DNA of 64,000 nucleotides from Niastella yeongjuensis (GTDB lineage: Bacteria; Bacteroidota; Bacteroidia; Chitinophagales; Chitinophagaceae). The position numbers and the translations under genes are program-made. Under the pieces are notes generated by a model that had not been told where the DNA came from, made no database searches, and worked only from the letters and a program-made list of their open reading frames with translations. Location: the NCBI RefSeq assembly GCF_900110245.1, contig NZ_FOCZ01000009.1, positions 124,001 through 188,000 on the forward strand, read 5' to 3'. This document shows, one piece after another, positions 28,323 through 37,162 of this stretch; within the stretch, counting starts at the first letter, position 1; each line of letters begins with the position of its first letter.

Positions 28323-29567
28323 TTATTGGACTATGACCTTTTTATCCAGGATGCTGTACCTGGCGCCTCCGGCCAGGTTCAACACGCGTAACACGTCAGA
28401 CAAATTGGTATTGCGCGTTACTTCAAAGAATAAAGGATCATCATTATCAAGGCTTCTTTTATATACTACTTCTACATCGTACCAGCGCGACACCTGCCGC
28501 ATCACTGTTTTTATATCGGCATTTTCAAAATGAAACACCCCGTTCTTCCATGCCATTACCTGGTTCACATCAGGCGACTCGTTAATGCTCAGTTGTTTTG
28601 CGGCTACAGCCTGTTGTCCGGGTGCTAACAATAAGGAATCAGCTTTGCCAACAAACTTCACTTTTCCTTCGAGCAGCGTGGTTTTTACAGCCACTTCATC
28701 GTCGTAGGCGTTGATGTTAAAATGTGTGCCTAACACTTGTACCTGTCCCAGGCCCCCCCTGGCCCCCCCGGTTGAGGGGAGATTGTTTCTGGAAGCGAGT
28801 ATGTCAACAATAAATGGTATACGTTTTCCATCATTCGCAGTTACCAATTTGGCTACTTCAAAGTAAGCTTCACCGGTAACCTGCACTTTTCTTTCTTTTG
28901 CATTGAATGCTGTGGGGTACGTGATCGATGAGGCTGCATTTAACCACACTTTACTGCCATCGGGTAATTCAATATTATACTGACCGCCCTTTGGTGTCGA
29001 CAATGTGTTATATGGTACCGGCGCATTGGCATCGGCTGATCCGTCATCAGCTTTTGCATATACCAGTTGTCCGTTCTTCAGCTTCACCACTTTTGCATTG
29101 CCTTCCTGCGCTAACACACCGTTCTTTTCATTATCCAGCACAATGGTACTGCCATCGGCCAGCGTAAGCACTGCTTTATTACCACCGGGTGCCACATCAT
29201 TCTTTAAATTAACTGCTACTTGCGTTTTTGAATTATAATTCATCCACACCAGGCCCCCAGCAGTTACCATCAGCAACACTACAGCTGCAGCTGCAATGCG
29301 CCAGTAAGGCATCTGGCGTACCGGTGTTGTGTTCATATTGACCACCGGTGTTTCCTCCGCTTCAAAGATTGCCTGTAATACCGCCTGGGCTGTTTTTTCA
29401 GGCATTTCATGCGCCACAGGCCGTTCAGCGATCATTCTGTCAATCACCTGATGTACGGTTTCCTCATTACCGCTATCCTGCAGCAATCGCATCAGCTCTT
29501 CCTTCTCCTCGGGGGTAGCTGTTTTATCAGCGTACCTGTTTAATAAATATTCCAGCAATGAAGCCAT
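28323..29567 (-). CDS. FecR-family anti-sigma factor (FecR2)
   Basis: This 414-residue paralogue of FecR1 has an N-terminal helical part (LLEYLLNRYADKTATPEEKEE), a TM helix near residue 95 (WRIAAAAVVLLMVTAGGLVW), a FecR domain (YNIELPDGSKVWLNAASSI, VLGTHFNINAY) and a C-terminal DUF4974 domain (FHFENADIKTVMRQVSRWYDVEV). It carries the same type of Gly-rich insertion before VLGTHFN, here longer (NLPSTGGARGGLGQ). It follows sigma2 by 144 bp. No SusC follows it; the next gene is the giant lyase, which is unusual for this family. Confidence 0.94.
   Translation of the reverse strand: MASLLEYLLNRYADKTATPEEKEELMRLLQDSGNEETVHQVIDRMIAERPVAHEMPEKTAQAVLQAIFEAEETPVVNMNTTPVRQMPYWRIAAAAVVLLMVTAGGLVWMNYNSKTQVAVNLKNDVAPGGNKAVLTLADGSTIVLDNEKNGVLAQEGNAKVVKLKNGQLVYAKADDGSADANAPVPYNTLSTPKGGQYNIELPDGSKVWLNAASSITYPTAFNAKERKVQVTGEAYFEVAKLVTANDGKRIPFIVDILASRNNLPSTGGARGGLGQVQVLGTHFNINAYDDEVAVKTTLLEGKVKFVGKADSLLLAPGQQAVAAKQLSINESPDVNQVMAWKNGVFHFENADIKTVMRQVSRWYDVEVVYKRSLDNDDPLFFEVTRNTNLSDVLRVLNLAGGARYSILDKKVIVQ
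28748..28783. repeat. GC-rich repeat inside FecR2
   Basis: The minus strand reads CTCCCCTCAACCGGGGGGGC followed by CAGGGGGGGCCTGGG. It is in frame and lies just before the VLGTHFN motif, the same place as the related repeat in FecR1. Confidence 0.75.
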
Positions 29568-29711
29568 AAACTACAGTTGGGTATTTTGAACGTTCTTACA
29601 CTTGCGTGTTATACAAAAAGAGAGTGCAGCACAAACCTGTTTGGGTGAGTGCGGGTGAAAAAGTTTTAAAAATATTTTTAAAGAGGAAAAACTACAGTGA
29701 TAATCAGCAGA

Positions 29712-30305
29712 TTAATAATGACGCATCAAAATAATCAACGTAATAGTAACGTCGAGCCGGGTAAGGCAATAGGTTCTGATGCTGCGCATGGCCTGGGCTA
29801 AATGTGTTTTTACAGTTTCGGGCGATAACTGCAGCGCTACAGCAGCCTCTTCCCTTTTCAACCCTTCTTTTTTAATGAGGTTGTACACCAGCCGTTGTTG
29901 TTCGGGCAGTCGATCGATGGCAGCTTGTAAAATGCGGGTGTATTCGTTGTTCAGTACCTGGTCTTCGGTATCGTGGTGAAACAGGGGCGTGCCTTCCATG
30001 GCGCTTACTTCCAGGCTTTCCCGCCGGGCAATTCTTTTTAAAGCGGTAAATACATAGTTGCGGGTGATGGTAAACAGGTAGGCCCTGAAATGTGCCACTT
30101 CCTTCAGCGTTTCCCGTTTTACCCAGATCTTTAAAAAAACATCCTGTACTATTTCTTCCGACACACCGGTTGATTCGGTGAGCTCGTAAGCGATGGAGTA
30201 TATTTTATTGCGGTAATTATTATAGATCTGTGTAAATGCATTTCTATCACCATCAGCCACCAGCTTCAGTAAATCAATCTCGTTGTATTCAGGTTGAAAT
30301 GCCAA
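29712..30305 (-). CDS. ECF sigma-70 factor (sigma2)
   Basis: This 197-residue sigma factor shows region 2 (AFTQIYNNYRNKIYSIAYEL, EIVQDVFLKIWVKRE, FRAYLFTITRNYVF) and region 4 (LPEQQRLVYNLIKKEGLKRE, LSPETVKTHLAQAMRSIR). It heads a sigma-FecR pair directly upstream of the giant lyase. The ATG start gives MAFQPEYNEIDLLKLVADGD, the normal N-terminus for the group. Target promoters cannot be read, but the giant lyase and SusCD1 are the nearest candidates. Confidence 0.94.
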   Translation of the reverse strand: MAFQPEYNEIDLLKLVADGDRNAFTQIYNNYRNKIYSIAYELTESTGVSEEIVQDVFLKIWVKRETLKEVAHFRAYLFTITRNYVFTALKRIARRESLEVSAMEGTPLFHHDTEDQVLNNEYTRILQAAIDRLPEQQRLVYNLIKKEGLKREEAAVALQLSPETVKTHLAQAMRSIRTYCLTRLDVTITLIILMRHY

Positions 30306-30437
30306 GGGTTTTCAGCGTTTATATTAACAGGACTATTGGTTATTTGATTTCAGGAACACCGGGGCTAATCTACGGCGTTTAATGAATAATCAAAATATTT
30401 TTTTGCTATCTGTAAAAAATAATGTCAGGGAAACATT

Positions 30438-31712
30438 TTATGTCTTTCTAATCAGGACCTTATCAATCTTTGGCCCATCCAGATCAAGCACTTCGAACTC
30501 AAATTCGTTCCATTTTATGATGTCACCGGTTTTGGGGATGTAGCCTGTTACGTGCAACACCAAACCGGCCAGGGTATTGTACTCGCCTTCTTCCAGTTCG
30601 CGGTTTTGTAAATGGAAATAATTCAAAAACTCGAAGTAGGGGTAACCGCCATCTGCCAGCCAGGTATTGTCTTCTCTTTTTATGATCTGGAACTCCTGCT
30701 GGTTGTATTCGGTTACATCACCTATGAGGGCATCGAGGATGTCGTCCATGCTCACCATGCCCACTACGGAACCATATTCATCGAGCACAAAGGCATAGTG
30801 CATCTTGCTTTCCTTGAATTTTTCCAGCACTTTATACGCAGGTGCGCTTTCCGGTACCATAACCGGCAGTCGTAAAAAGTCGGCCAGGTTAAATTTGGTA
30901 GTGGTAAAATCCTTCGGGAAGATGTCTTTTACCGATACAACGCCCACCATGTTATCCATTGATTTCCGGTATACCGGATATACGGAATGGGCTTCGATAT
31001 GCGCCTTTTCTTTAATTGCGGTCAGGTCGTCGGTAATATTAAAACACAGCAGGTCGCTGCGGTGAGTCATCAATTCGTTTACTTTTCTATCGCCCAGGGC
31101 AAAAACACGTTCTACAATGGATTGTTCAATTTGTTGAATTTCGCCGCTTTCTGCGCTTTCCTGCACAATGGCCTTTATTTCTTCTTCACTTACAATGACA
31201 TCTTTTTGTTCCTTCAGGCCAAAGATGCCCAGGAAGATATCGTTTGTTTTTGTGAGTAACCAAATGAAGGGTTTGGTAATTTTAGAAATAAGGGTCATAG
31301 GAGTGGCTACTACAGAGGCAATGGTTTCAGGAAACATCAGCCCGATGCGTTTGGGGATCAGTTCGCCAAAAACGATGGAGAAAAAAGTGATCACCACAAC
31401 GATAACGGCCACGGAAACACTTTGGGAGTACTCTTTCAGCCAGTCTATTTTTTCAATAGCCACGCGCAGGTTGTCCTGTATTTTCTCACCACTATATATA
31501 CCGGTTAAAATACCGATGAGGGTAATACCTATTTGAACGGTCGATAAAAATGTGTTGGGGTTGTTTGCCAGTTCCAGTGCTTTGCGGGCATTTGTATTAC
31601 CCTTACGGGCAGCATTTTCCAGCTTGAATTTCCGGGAGGAAACGAGGGCAATCTCACTCATGGAAAAAACTCCATTAAGCAAAATCAACAGCAGGATAAT
31701 CAGGATTTCCAT
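30438..31712 (-). CDS. CNNM/CorC-type (hemolysin-like) membrane protein with CBS pair
   Basis: This inner-membrane protein of the UPF0053 family has an N-terminal CNNM transmembrane domain (MEILIILLLILLNGVFSMSE; FSIVFGELIPKRIGL), two CBS domains (about residues 200-330, SVYPVYRKSMDNMVGVVSVKD and HYAFVLDEYGSVVGMVSMDD) and a C-terminal CorC/HlyC domain (FQIIKREDNTWLADGGYPY). Members are linked to magnesium or cobalt export. The start is placed at the ATG at 31712, where homologues begin; ATGs at 31730 and 31745 are also in frame. A TATATTTG promoter box lies just upstream. Confidence 0.93.
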   Translation of the reverse strand: MEILIILLLILLNGVFSMSEIALVSSRKFKLENAARKGNTNARKALELANNPNTFLSTVQIGITLIGILTGIYSGEKIQDNLRVAIEKIDWLKEYSQSVSVAVIVVVITFFSIVFGELIPKRIGLMFPETIASVVATPMTLISKITKPFIWLLTKTNDIFLGIFGLKEQKDVIVSEEEIKAIVQESAESGEIQQIEQSIVERVFALGDRKVNELMTHRSDLLCFNITDDLTAIKEKAHIEAHSVYPVYRKSMDNMVGVVSVKDIFPKDFTTTKFNLADFLRLPVMVPESAPAYKVLEKFKESKMHYAFVLDEYGSVVGMVSMDDILDALIGDVTEYNQQEFQIIKREDNTWLADGGYPYFEFLNYFHLQNRELEEGEYNTLAGLVLHVTGYIPKTGDIIKWNEFEFEVLDLDGPKIDKVLIRKT

Positions 31713-31758
31713 AATAAGTTGAAAAGACATGATTTTGTTCACCATGTCTTTTCTGGGG

Positions 31759-31766
31759 CAAATATA
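31759..31766 (-). promoter_or_regulatory. Bacteroidota -7 box TATATTTG before the CNNM gene
   Basis: The minus strand reads TATATTTGCCCC, an exact TAnnTTTG match, 14 bp upstream of the first possible ATG (31745) and 47 bp before the preferred one (31712). No spaced TTTG was found. Confidence 0.45.
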
Positions 31767-31793
31767 GAACTGTAAATTAAGACTTTGTATACT

Positions 31794-32738
31794 TTAATGG
31801 GCCACAGCGCCGCCCTTCCCGGTTTCATCCAGGGCCGACTTTATTCCCTGCGCCATTTGTACCATATTACCTACGCCCCAATAGTGTAAAAAGAAGGTTT
31901 TGGGTTCTTCATGTACCATATGGTTATGAACGGCCACTACTTCCAGGCCATGGATCACCAGCTCTTTTATTACCGGCGCTACTTCGTTTTCAAGCATCAC
32001 AAAATCGCCGCATACGGCCGCCCTGTCTGGCGTTCCCTGCCAGGCAGCCCAGGTATTGAAGCCCATGAAACTGCTTACGGGAATGCCATGTTCCATCAAT
32101 TGCACATCGGGCCGGCCGATGGTATATTTGTATACGCCTTTATTCATCTCGCCCTTTTGTCCCAACAGTGCATCGAGCTGGGCCACGTTCAGCGTATTTT
32201 CTACGCTATCGGCTTTTTCAGCAGCCGGGTCTACGCCCCGGATCTCTTTTATTCTATTCAGGATCGCTTTTACGCCATTGGCCAGGGTGGTGATATCGGC
32301 TTTGCGGTCAATGTGCATATACATCACTGTTGGACGGTTGCGCACAAAATGGTTATGGATGGCCGTGATAGCAAATCCCTGGGCAATCACTTCCTGCTGG
32401 ATCCATTTTAAATCAATTTCTGTTAATATCAGGTCGCCCATCACCATAGCGCTGTCGCCACAGGGCGTAAAGGCCACCCAGCTGCTCAATCCCATAGGCG
32501 GAATGATCTTAAACCCATCCACCATCATATGCAGGTCGTTCTGCGGCACCGTGATCTTGTATTCCCCGTTCTTTTCCACGCCTTTCATTCCGGTGATGCT
32601 TTCAATGGTAGCCACATCTACTTTACTACCCGGCGGGCAGGCGATGGCACCCTGCTTTTTTGCATCAGCTGTTTCGGAACCGGAATTACATGCTGTAATA
32701 AAACCCAGTGCACTCAGCAAAACAAGTAATTGTTTCAT
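31794..32738 (-). CDS. DUF1259 (LppY/LpqO-type) lipoprotein
   Basis: This 314-residue lipoprotein has the signal MKQLLVLLSALGFITAC (Cys17). Two copies of the DUF1259 fold follow, each with an internal repeat of GDLILTEIDLKWIQQEVIAQGF / GDFVMLENEVAPVIKEL type and a His-rich AIHNHFV / AVHNHMV motif. The duplicated HNH(M/F) segments could bind metal, but the family has no established function. It lies downstream of the SusCD2 operon's symporter gene, separated by 134 bp with a repeat, so it may be a separate unit. Confidence 0.85.
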   Translation of the reverse strand: MKQLLVLLSALGFITACNSGSETADAKKQGAIACPPGSKVDVATIESITGMKGVEKNGEYKITVPQNDLHMMVDGFKIIPPMGLSSWVAFTPCGDSAMVMGDLILTEIDLKWIQQEVIAQGFAITAIHNHFVRNRPTVMYMHIDRKADITTLANGVKAILNRIKEIRGVDPAAEKADSVENTLNVAQLDALLGQKGEMNKGVYKYTIGRPDVQLMEHGIPVSSFMGFNTWAAWQGTPDRAAVCGDFVMLENEVAPVIKELVIHGLEVVAVHNHMVHEEPKTFFLHYWGVGNMVQMAQGIKSALDETGKGGAVAH

Positions 32739-32772
32739 GTCCTGTTTATTTGAGGCACTAAACTAGTGATTA

Positions 32773-32794
32773 GTTGACAAGTTTACAAGTGGAC
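32773..32794. repeat. Short intergenic tandem repeat (GTTGACAAG-type)
   Basis: GTTGACAAGTTTACAAGTGG is the reverse-complement form of the TTAACTTGT-unit repeat at 44478-44541. It lies in the gap between the DUF1259 and symporter genes. Confidence 0.55.
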
Positions 32795-32835
32795 AGGGGC
32801 CGCAGCGTGCAGCACATAAACATTGATGATACCCA

Positions 32836-32851
32836 CCCCTCCCGGGAGGGG
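32836..32851. repeat. Perfect GC palindrome CCCCTCCCGGGAGGGG
   Basis: A 16-bp perfect palindrome sits between the symporter stop (32873) and the DUF1259 start (32738). It resembles the C/G-run repeats near 50616 and inside the FecR genes. It could also act as a weak terminator, but lacks a T-run. Confidence 0.55.
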
Positions 32852-32872
32852 ATTCCTGACAAACATCTGCTG

Positions 32873-34192
32873 TTACACCGCTTCGGCCATGGGCGTTCCG
32901 GGGGTCACCGGCGCACTTTTCTTTTCAACAATCGTTTGGTAGGTTTTTATATCCAGTGCATTTTCGCTTTTGGCAATAAGCACGGTTGCAATGGTGTTGC
33001 CAATGAAATTGATGATGGCCCGGCCTTCACTCATAAAACGGTCTACGCCTATCAATAATGCCAGCCCTTCCAGCGGAATCACCTTTAATGCAGTAAGGGT
33101 GGAAGCCAGTACAATAAAACCACTGCCGGTAACCCCGGCTGCGCCTTTACTGGTCAATAAAAGAATGCCTATTACTGTTAGTTGCTGGCCCAGCGAGAGA
33201 TCGATGTTAAAGGCCTGCGCCAGAAAAATAATCCCCATGCTCAGGTAAATGGTTGTACCATCCAGGTTGAAACTATAGCCAGTGGGTATTACTAACCCTA
33301 CCACTTCTTTTTCACAACCGGCGGCAGTTAACTTTTGCATCACCGAAGGCAATACCGCCTCGCTGCTGCTGGCGCCCAGCACAATTAAAATTTCTTCTTT
33401 TATATACCCCAGCAGTTTCCACAAACTGAAGCCGAAATACCGGCAAATGAGGTTGAGCACTACAAAAATGAATACGATCCCCGTGAGGTAGAAAGTCAAC
33501 ATCAGCTTTCCCAATACCACCAGTGTGGTAAAACCGAATTTGCCAATGGTGTAGGCCATACCGCCAAAAGCGCCTATAGGGCTCAGCCGCATAACCATCT
33601 TCAGCACATTGAACAGTACCTTGTTGATGTTCTCGAATGTGGTAAGCAACCCTTTGCCGGAATTGCCCAGCATTTTCAAACCAATGGCAAACAGCACACT
33701 GAAAAACAATACCTGCAGGATATCGCCCTTGGCAAATGCGTCTATGATGTTGGAGGGAACAATGTGCGAGAAGAATTCGCCCCAGTTCATGTGTTTGGCC
33801 TGCTCCGAGATCTCCGTTACCTGCTGGGTAGCGGTATGACTTCCTTTTATGCCTTTACCAGGTTTTACGAGGTTTGCAGTTATTAAACCGATCACTAAAG
33901 CAAGTGTGGTCACTATTTCAAAATAGATCAGTGATTTCAATCCTACGCGGCCTACTTTCTTCATATCACCGGCGCCGGAAATGCCCAATACGATGGTAAG
34001 AAAGATCACGGGGGTGATCACCATCCTGATCATGTTGATGAAGGTTTCGCTGATCAGTTTGGCTGTTGGCCAAAAACCAGGATACCGCCAGCCAACCAAT
34101 ATACCGGCAATGATGCCCAGGATCACTTGCACATACAATATCTTCGAGATCTTCAGGAGCTTTAAGAGCTTTAAAAGCCGCAGGTATTCCAT
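32873..34192 (-). CDS. Dicarboxylate/amino-acid:cation symporter (DctA/GltP family)
   Basis: This 439-residue inner-membrane transporter of the DAACS family has about eight TM helices and two re-entrant loops. Family marks are MIRMVITPVIFLTIVLGI, the serine-rich loop LGASSSEAVLPSVM (re-entrant HP1), and GYSFNLDGTTIYLSMG (TM7, NLDGT). SKGAAGVTGSGFIVLASTL is HP2. It imports C4-dicarboxylates or acidic amino acids with H+ or Na+. The ATG lies 5 bp after the esterase stop, so it is part of the SusCD2 operon. This suggests that the imported or released product may be an organic acid. Confidence 0.95.
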   Translation of the reverse strand: MEYLRLLKLLKLLKISKILYVQVILGIIAGILVGWRYPGFWPTAKLISETFINMIRMVITPVIFLTIVLGISGAGDMKKVGRVGLKSLIYFEIVTTLALVIGLITANLVKPGKGIKGSHTATQQVTEISEQAKHMNWGEFFSHIVPSNIIDAFAKGDILQVLFFSVLFAIGLKMLGNSGKGLLTTFENINKVLFNVLKMVMRLSPIGAFGGMAYTIGKFGFTTLVVLGKLMLTFYLTGIVFIFVVLNLICRYFGFSLWKLLGYIKEEILIVLGASSSEAVLPSVMQKLTAAGCEKEVVGLVIPTGYSFNLDGTTIYLSMGIIFLAQAFNIDLSLGQQLTVIGILLLTSKGAAGVTGSGFIVLASTLTALKVIPLEGLALLIGVDRFMSEGRAIINFIGNTIATVLIAKSENALDIKTYQTIVEKKSAPVTPGTPMAEAV

Positions 34193-34197
34193 TTTCT

Positions 34198-35712
34198 CTA
34201 TTTAATCAGGTATGGGGTAATTATTTTTTTCCAGATAGCATAACCTTCGGGTTTCATATGCAGTCGGTCCTGCACATACAACTCCTCACGCATTTGCCTG
34301 TTGGCATCCAGCATGGCATCGTAAATATTTATAAACTGCGCCCGGGGCTGGGTTTTTATCCAGCCCTGGATCTGCTTGTTGGCTGCTATTACTTTTGACT
34401 GTATCCGCGCCCTTGACGGACTCGGTTTTATAGAAACAAAACTGATCACGGTATTTGGCAGGTTCTGTCTTATGATGCCAAACAAAGTTTTAAAGCGCTG
34501 CACTACTTCTGCTGCTGTAATACTGTCACCTGAAGCCAGATCGTTCTCACCACAGTATACCAGCACTTGTTTGGGTTTATAGGGCAGAATTACATCGTAT
34601 GCGTACCTAATCACATCTGTTAAAACAGAACCGCCAAAACCGCGATTGATAATAGGGTAACCGGGAAAATAGTCGTTCACGTCTTTCCATCGGGTAAAGG
34701 ATGAGCTGCCTACTAACAATATGTCATTAGGCGCCGGAGGTTGCTCTGTATCCAGTTTTTTAAAGGCCAGGATATCGTTGTAAAACGGCGGCGTCTGTTG
34801 CGCTGTTTTGGGTTGAGGGGTTACCGGTTTATAAAAACCATTCAGCTGTAACCATTTCAGGGCCTGTGGCAGCCACGATTCGCCCATTGCTTTGTTGTAG
34901 ATCGCAAACCCATGTCCGCCTTTGGGATAGATGGTTAACTCACCTGTGATCTTTTTTGCCGTCAGGGCTTTATAATAGGCAATGCTGTTGCCTACCCACG
35001 AGGTACTGTCGTCCTGCGCATGTACCAAAAATGCAGGGGGCGTAGTGACGCTTACCTGTAATTCAGGTGAGTACAACACCTTGTCTGCTTCGGTAAATTG
35101 CTTTCCCAATAAAGAAGAACGTGATTTCAAAGTGGGTGACACCAGTGAATCGGTAAAACTGATCACCGGGTAAGCCAGAATGGTAAACGCCGTTTTCTTT
35201 CCTGTTTTGGAAGTGGCGCCCATTGCGGCCAGGTGACCACCGGCTGAAAAACCCAGCAGGCCGATCTTTGTGGTATCGATGTTCCATTCACTGGCACGGC
35301 TGTACACCAGGGCCAATGCCTCTTGCAGATCGATGAACGGCAGGTTGCGATAATTGGTAAAGGCGCTGTCCTGCCAGGTACGGTATTTCAGTACAAAAGC
35401 AGCCACGCCCGAATCGGCCAGCGATTTAGCTACATCGTACCCGCCATCTTCAATGGTTAGTCGAACATAGCCGCCACCCGGACAAATAATAACTGCCGGT
35501 TTTAAAGCATTGGGTGTTTTAGGCAGGTAAGCGATCAATGCAGGATGACTCACATTGATCACCGAGGGCCTTCCTTTTTCCGGTGTTACTGATTTTTCAT
35601 TATCGAGGTCTGATACATTTCCGGGGATCTTTCCGCTGTATAGGGGGATCACTTGTTGCGCCTGGGCACAACTTACAATAAAGAATGTTATGGCTGCGAA
35701 TACTGCTTTCAT
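34198..35712 (-). CDS. Fused alpha/beta-hydrolase and SGNH esterase
   Basis: Two esterase domains are joined in one 504-residue exported protein (signal to about residue 19, AQAQQ). The N-terminal alpha/beta hydrolase has the oxyanion segment CPGGGY (77-82), nucleophile elbow GFSAGG (Ser156), an acid near 234-235 and GGHGF (His267). It resembles acetyl-xylan/feruloyl-type BD-FAE esterases. The C-terminal SGNH domain has VGSSSF (Ser337), NRGFGGS, GEND (388-391) and DRLH (Asp482/His485). Both triads look complete. It lies 14 bp after SusD2 and probably removes two kinds of acyl groups from the imported glycan. Confidence 0.9.
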   Translation of the reverse strand: MKAVFAAITFFIVSCAQAQQVIPLYSGKIPGNVSDLDNEKSVTPEKGRPSVINVSHPALIAYLPKTPNALKPAVIICPGGGYVRLTIEDGGYDVAKSLADSGVAAFVLKYRTWQDSAFTNYRNLPFIDLQEALALVYSRASEWNIDTTKIGLLGFSAGGHLAAMGATSKTGKKTAFTILAYPVISFTDSLVSPTLKSRSSLLGKQFTEADKVLYSPELQVSVTTPPAFLVHAQDDSTSWVGNSIAYYKALTAKKITGELTIYPKGGHGFAIYNKAMGESWLPQALKWLQLNGFYKPVTPQPKTAQQTPPFYNDILAFKKLDTEQPPAPNDILLVGSSSFTRWKDVNDYFPGYPIINRGFGGSVLTDVIRYAYDVILPYKPKQVLVYCGENDLASGDSITAAEVVQRFKTLFGIIRQNLPNTVISFVSIKPSPSRARIQSKVIAANKQIQGWIKTQPRAQFINIYDAMLDANRQMREELYVQDRLHMKPEGYAIWKKIITPYLIK

Positions 35713-35726
35713 CCAATCGTTTTTTG

Positions 35727-37145
35727 CTACTGATTTACCGGTGTTACGGTAAACAGTGAAGGTATGGGATTTGGGGTAGAAGTGTTCAGGTCTACTTCCA
35801 CTTGTGGATACAAAAACCGCTTGGGAATTTGTGCTCCGGTATTGGGTTGTACGGGCACCCTGATATCGGTTTCAGCGAATGTTCTGCGCACGTCGTTGTA
35901 CCCTTCAATTTGCCCAATGAATGTAATATAACGTTCTTCCAGTATTTCCCGTAATAATGCCCTGTCTTGCAGAATCGGTGAAGCGCCGCCGTTCTCGATG
36001 CCACCCGCTGCAAAATCGGCTGCTGCGTACTGGTCGTATTTAAAATTCCCGGCGGTGAGGTAGGAAGCGCCAATATAACCACCAGTGTTCATGTACGTTC
36101 TGAATGCATTCAGACGAGTGAGTCCGGCGGTGAACCCGTTCACGCGGGCATCGGCTTCAGCCAAAATCAACAGGTTTTCGGCGTAGGTAGCCAGCGGAAA
36201 CGACGCGGTTTGCCAGTAAAACCCATTGGTGGTGTAATTGGGGTTGGTGGCTGAACTATACAGGTAATTGTACCGGCTTTTTTCAACCGTTTTTGAATTA
36301 CCCCGGTAACTGGTATTGGTGGCATTCAGCAGGGAAACTGCAAATGCATTGGTGGCCGTTAACCAGGTGGTTCTGTCGAGCGCAAAGAACTGGTAATATA
36401 AATTGTTGGAACCTTTGCCTGCGGCCGTATGGGGCGCTATCCAGTTGTTGGCTGCGGTGCTGATTCCCTTGGCCGCCGCTGCAAGCGCCTGTGGGTACTG
36501 TTTTGTTTGCAGATAATACCTTGCTTTCAACGTCCAGGCGGTTTGAGCCCATTTGGTATTGCTGCCGGCAAAATGAATGTCCTGTGCTGAAAAATCAATA
36601 AAGGAAGTGGAGGCCAGGTTCTGGATCGCACTGTCGAGTAACGACTGAATATACCCATATACATCGGCCTGGGCATCATATTCCGGATTGGGATACTCAT
36701 CGTTGGCGGCCTGTTTAAAAGGGATATCACCCCACAGGGCGGTAGCCGTGCCCATAGCATTGGCTTCAATTACCTGGGCCACGCCTACCAGTCGCATATT
36801 ATTTACGGCATACGCTTTTTGTTTCATCAGGCGGTCGTTCTTTAACACGCCTGAAAATACGCGCTGCCAGGAGTCGTCATAGTTACGGGCAATAATAAGG
36901 TACTGATAAAATGCCTGGTATTGTTGTTGTTCGCCGGTGAAGTAGCCGCACCACATACCAGCGAGGCGGGCCAGTTCCCCTTCCTGGTTACCCATGTTTC
37001 CCACTTCCACACCGGTAAGCATGGTAATGGCATCGGCATCAAGCGGGTTATTGGGATCGGTATTGAACCCATCTACCGATTTCTTACAAGAAGAAGCGGA
37101 GATAGCTGCTATGATGATAAATGCAGTGATGATATGTTTGGTCAT
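35727..37145 (-). CDS. SusD-like lipoprotein, SusD-like_2 type (SusD2)
   Basis: This 472-residue outer-surface lipoprotein has the signal peptide ending SASSC (Cys20). The entry KSVDGFNTDPNNPLDADAIT and the following GNMGNQEGELARLAGMWCGY are characteristic of the SusD/RagB homologue group 2. The C-terminal part has LREILEERYITFIGQIEGYNDVRR. It lies 17 bp after SusC2 and is followed by the double esterase, so it is the binding partner of SusC2. Confidence 0.93.
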   Translation of the reverse strand: MTKHIITAFIIIAAISASSCKKSVDGFNTDPNNPLDADAITMLTGVEVGNMGNQEGELARLAGMWCGYFTGEQQQYQAFYQYLIIARNYDDSWQRVFSGVLKNDRLMKQKAYAVNNMRLVGVAQVIEANAMGTATALWGDIPFKQAANDEYPNPEYDAQADVYGYIQSLLDSAIQNLASTSFIDFSAQDIHFAGSNTKWAQTAWTLKARYYLQTKQYPQALAAAAKGISTAANNWIAPHTAAGKGSNNLYYQFFALDRTTWLTATNAFAVSLLNATNTSYRGNSKTVEKSRYNYLYSSATNPNYTTNGFYWQTASFPLATYAENLLILAEADARVNGFTAGLTRLNAFRTYMNTGGYIGASYLTAGNFKYDQYAAADFAAGGIENGGASPILQDRALLREILEERYITFIGQIEGYNDVRRTFAETDIRVPVQPNTGAQIPKRFLYPQVEVDLNTSTPNPIPSLFTVTPVNQ

Positions 37146-37162
37146 GAAAATTCGGTTGATGA

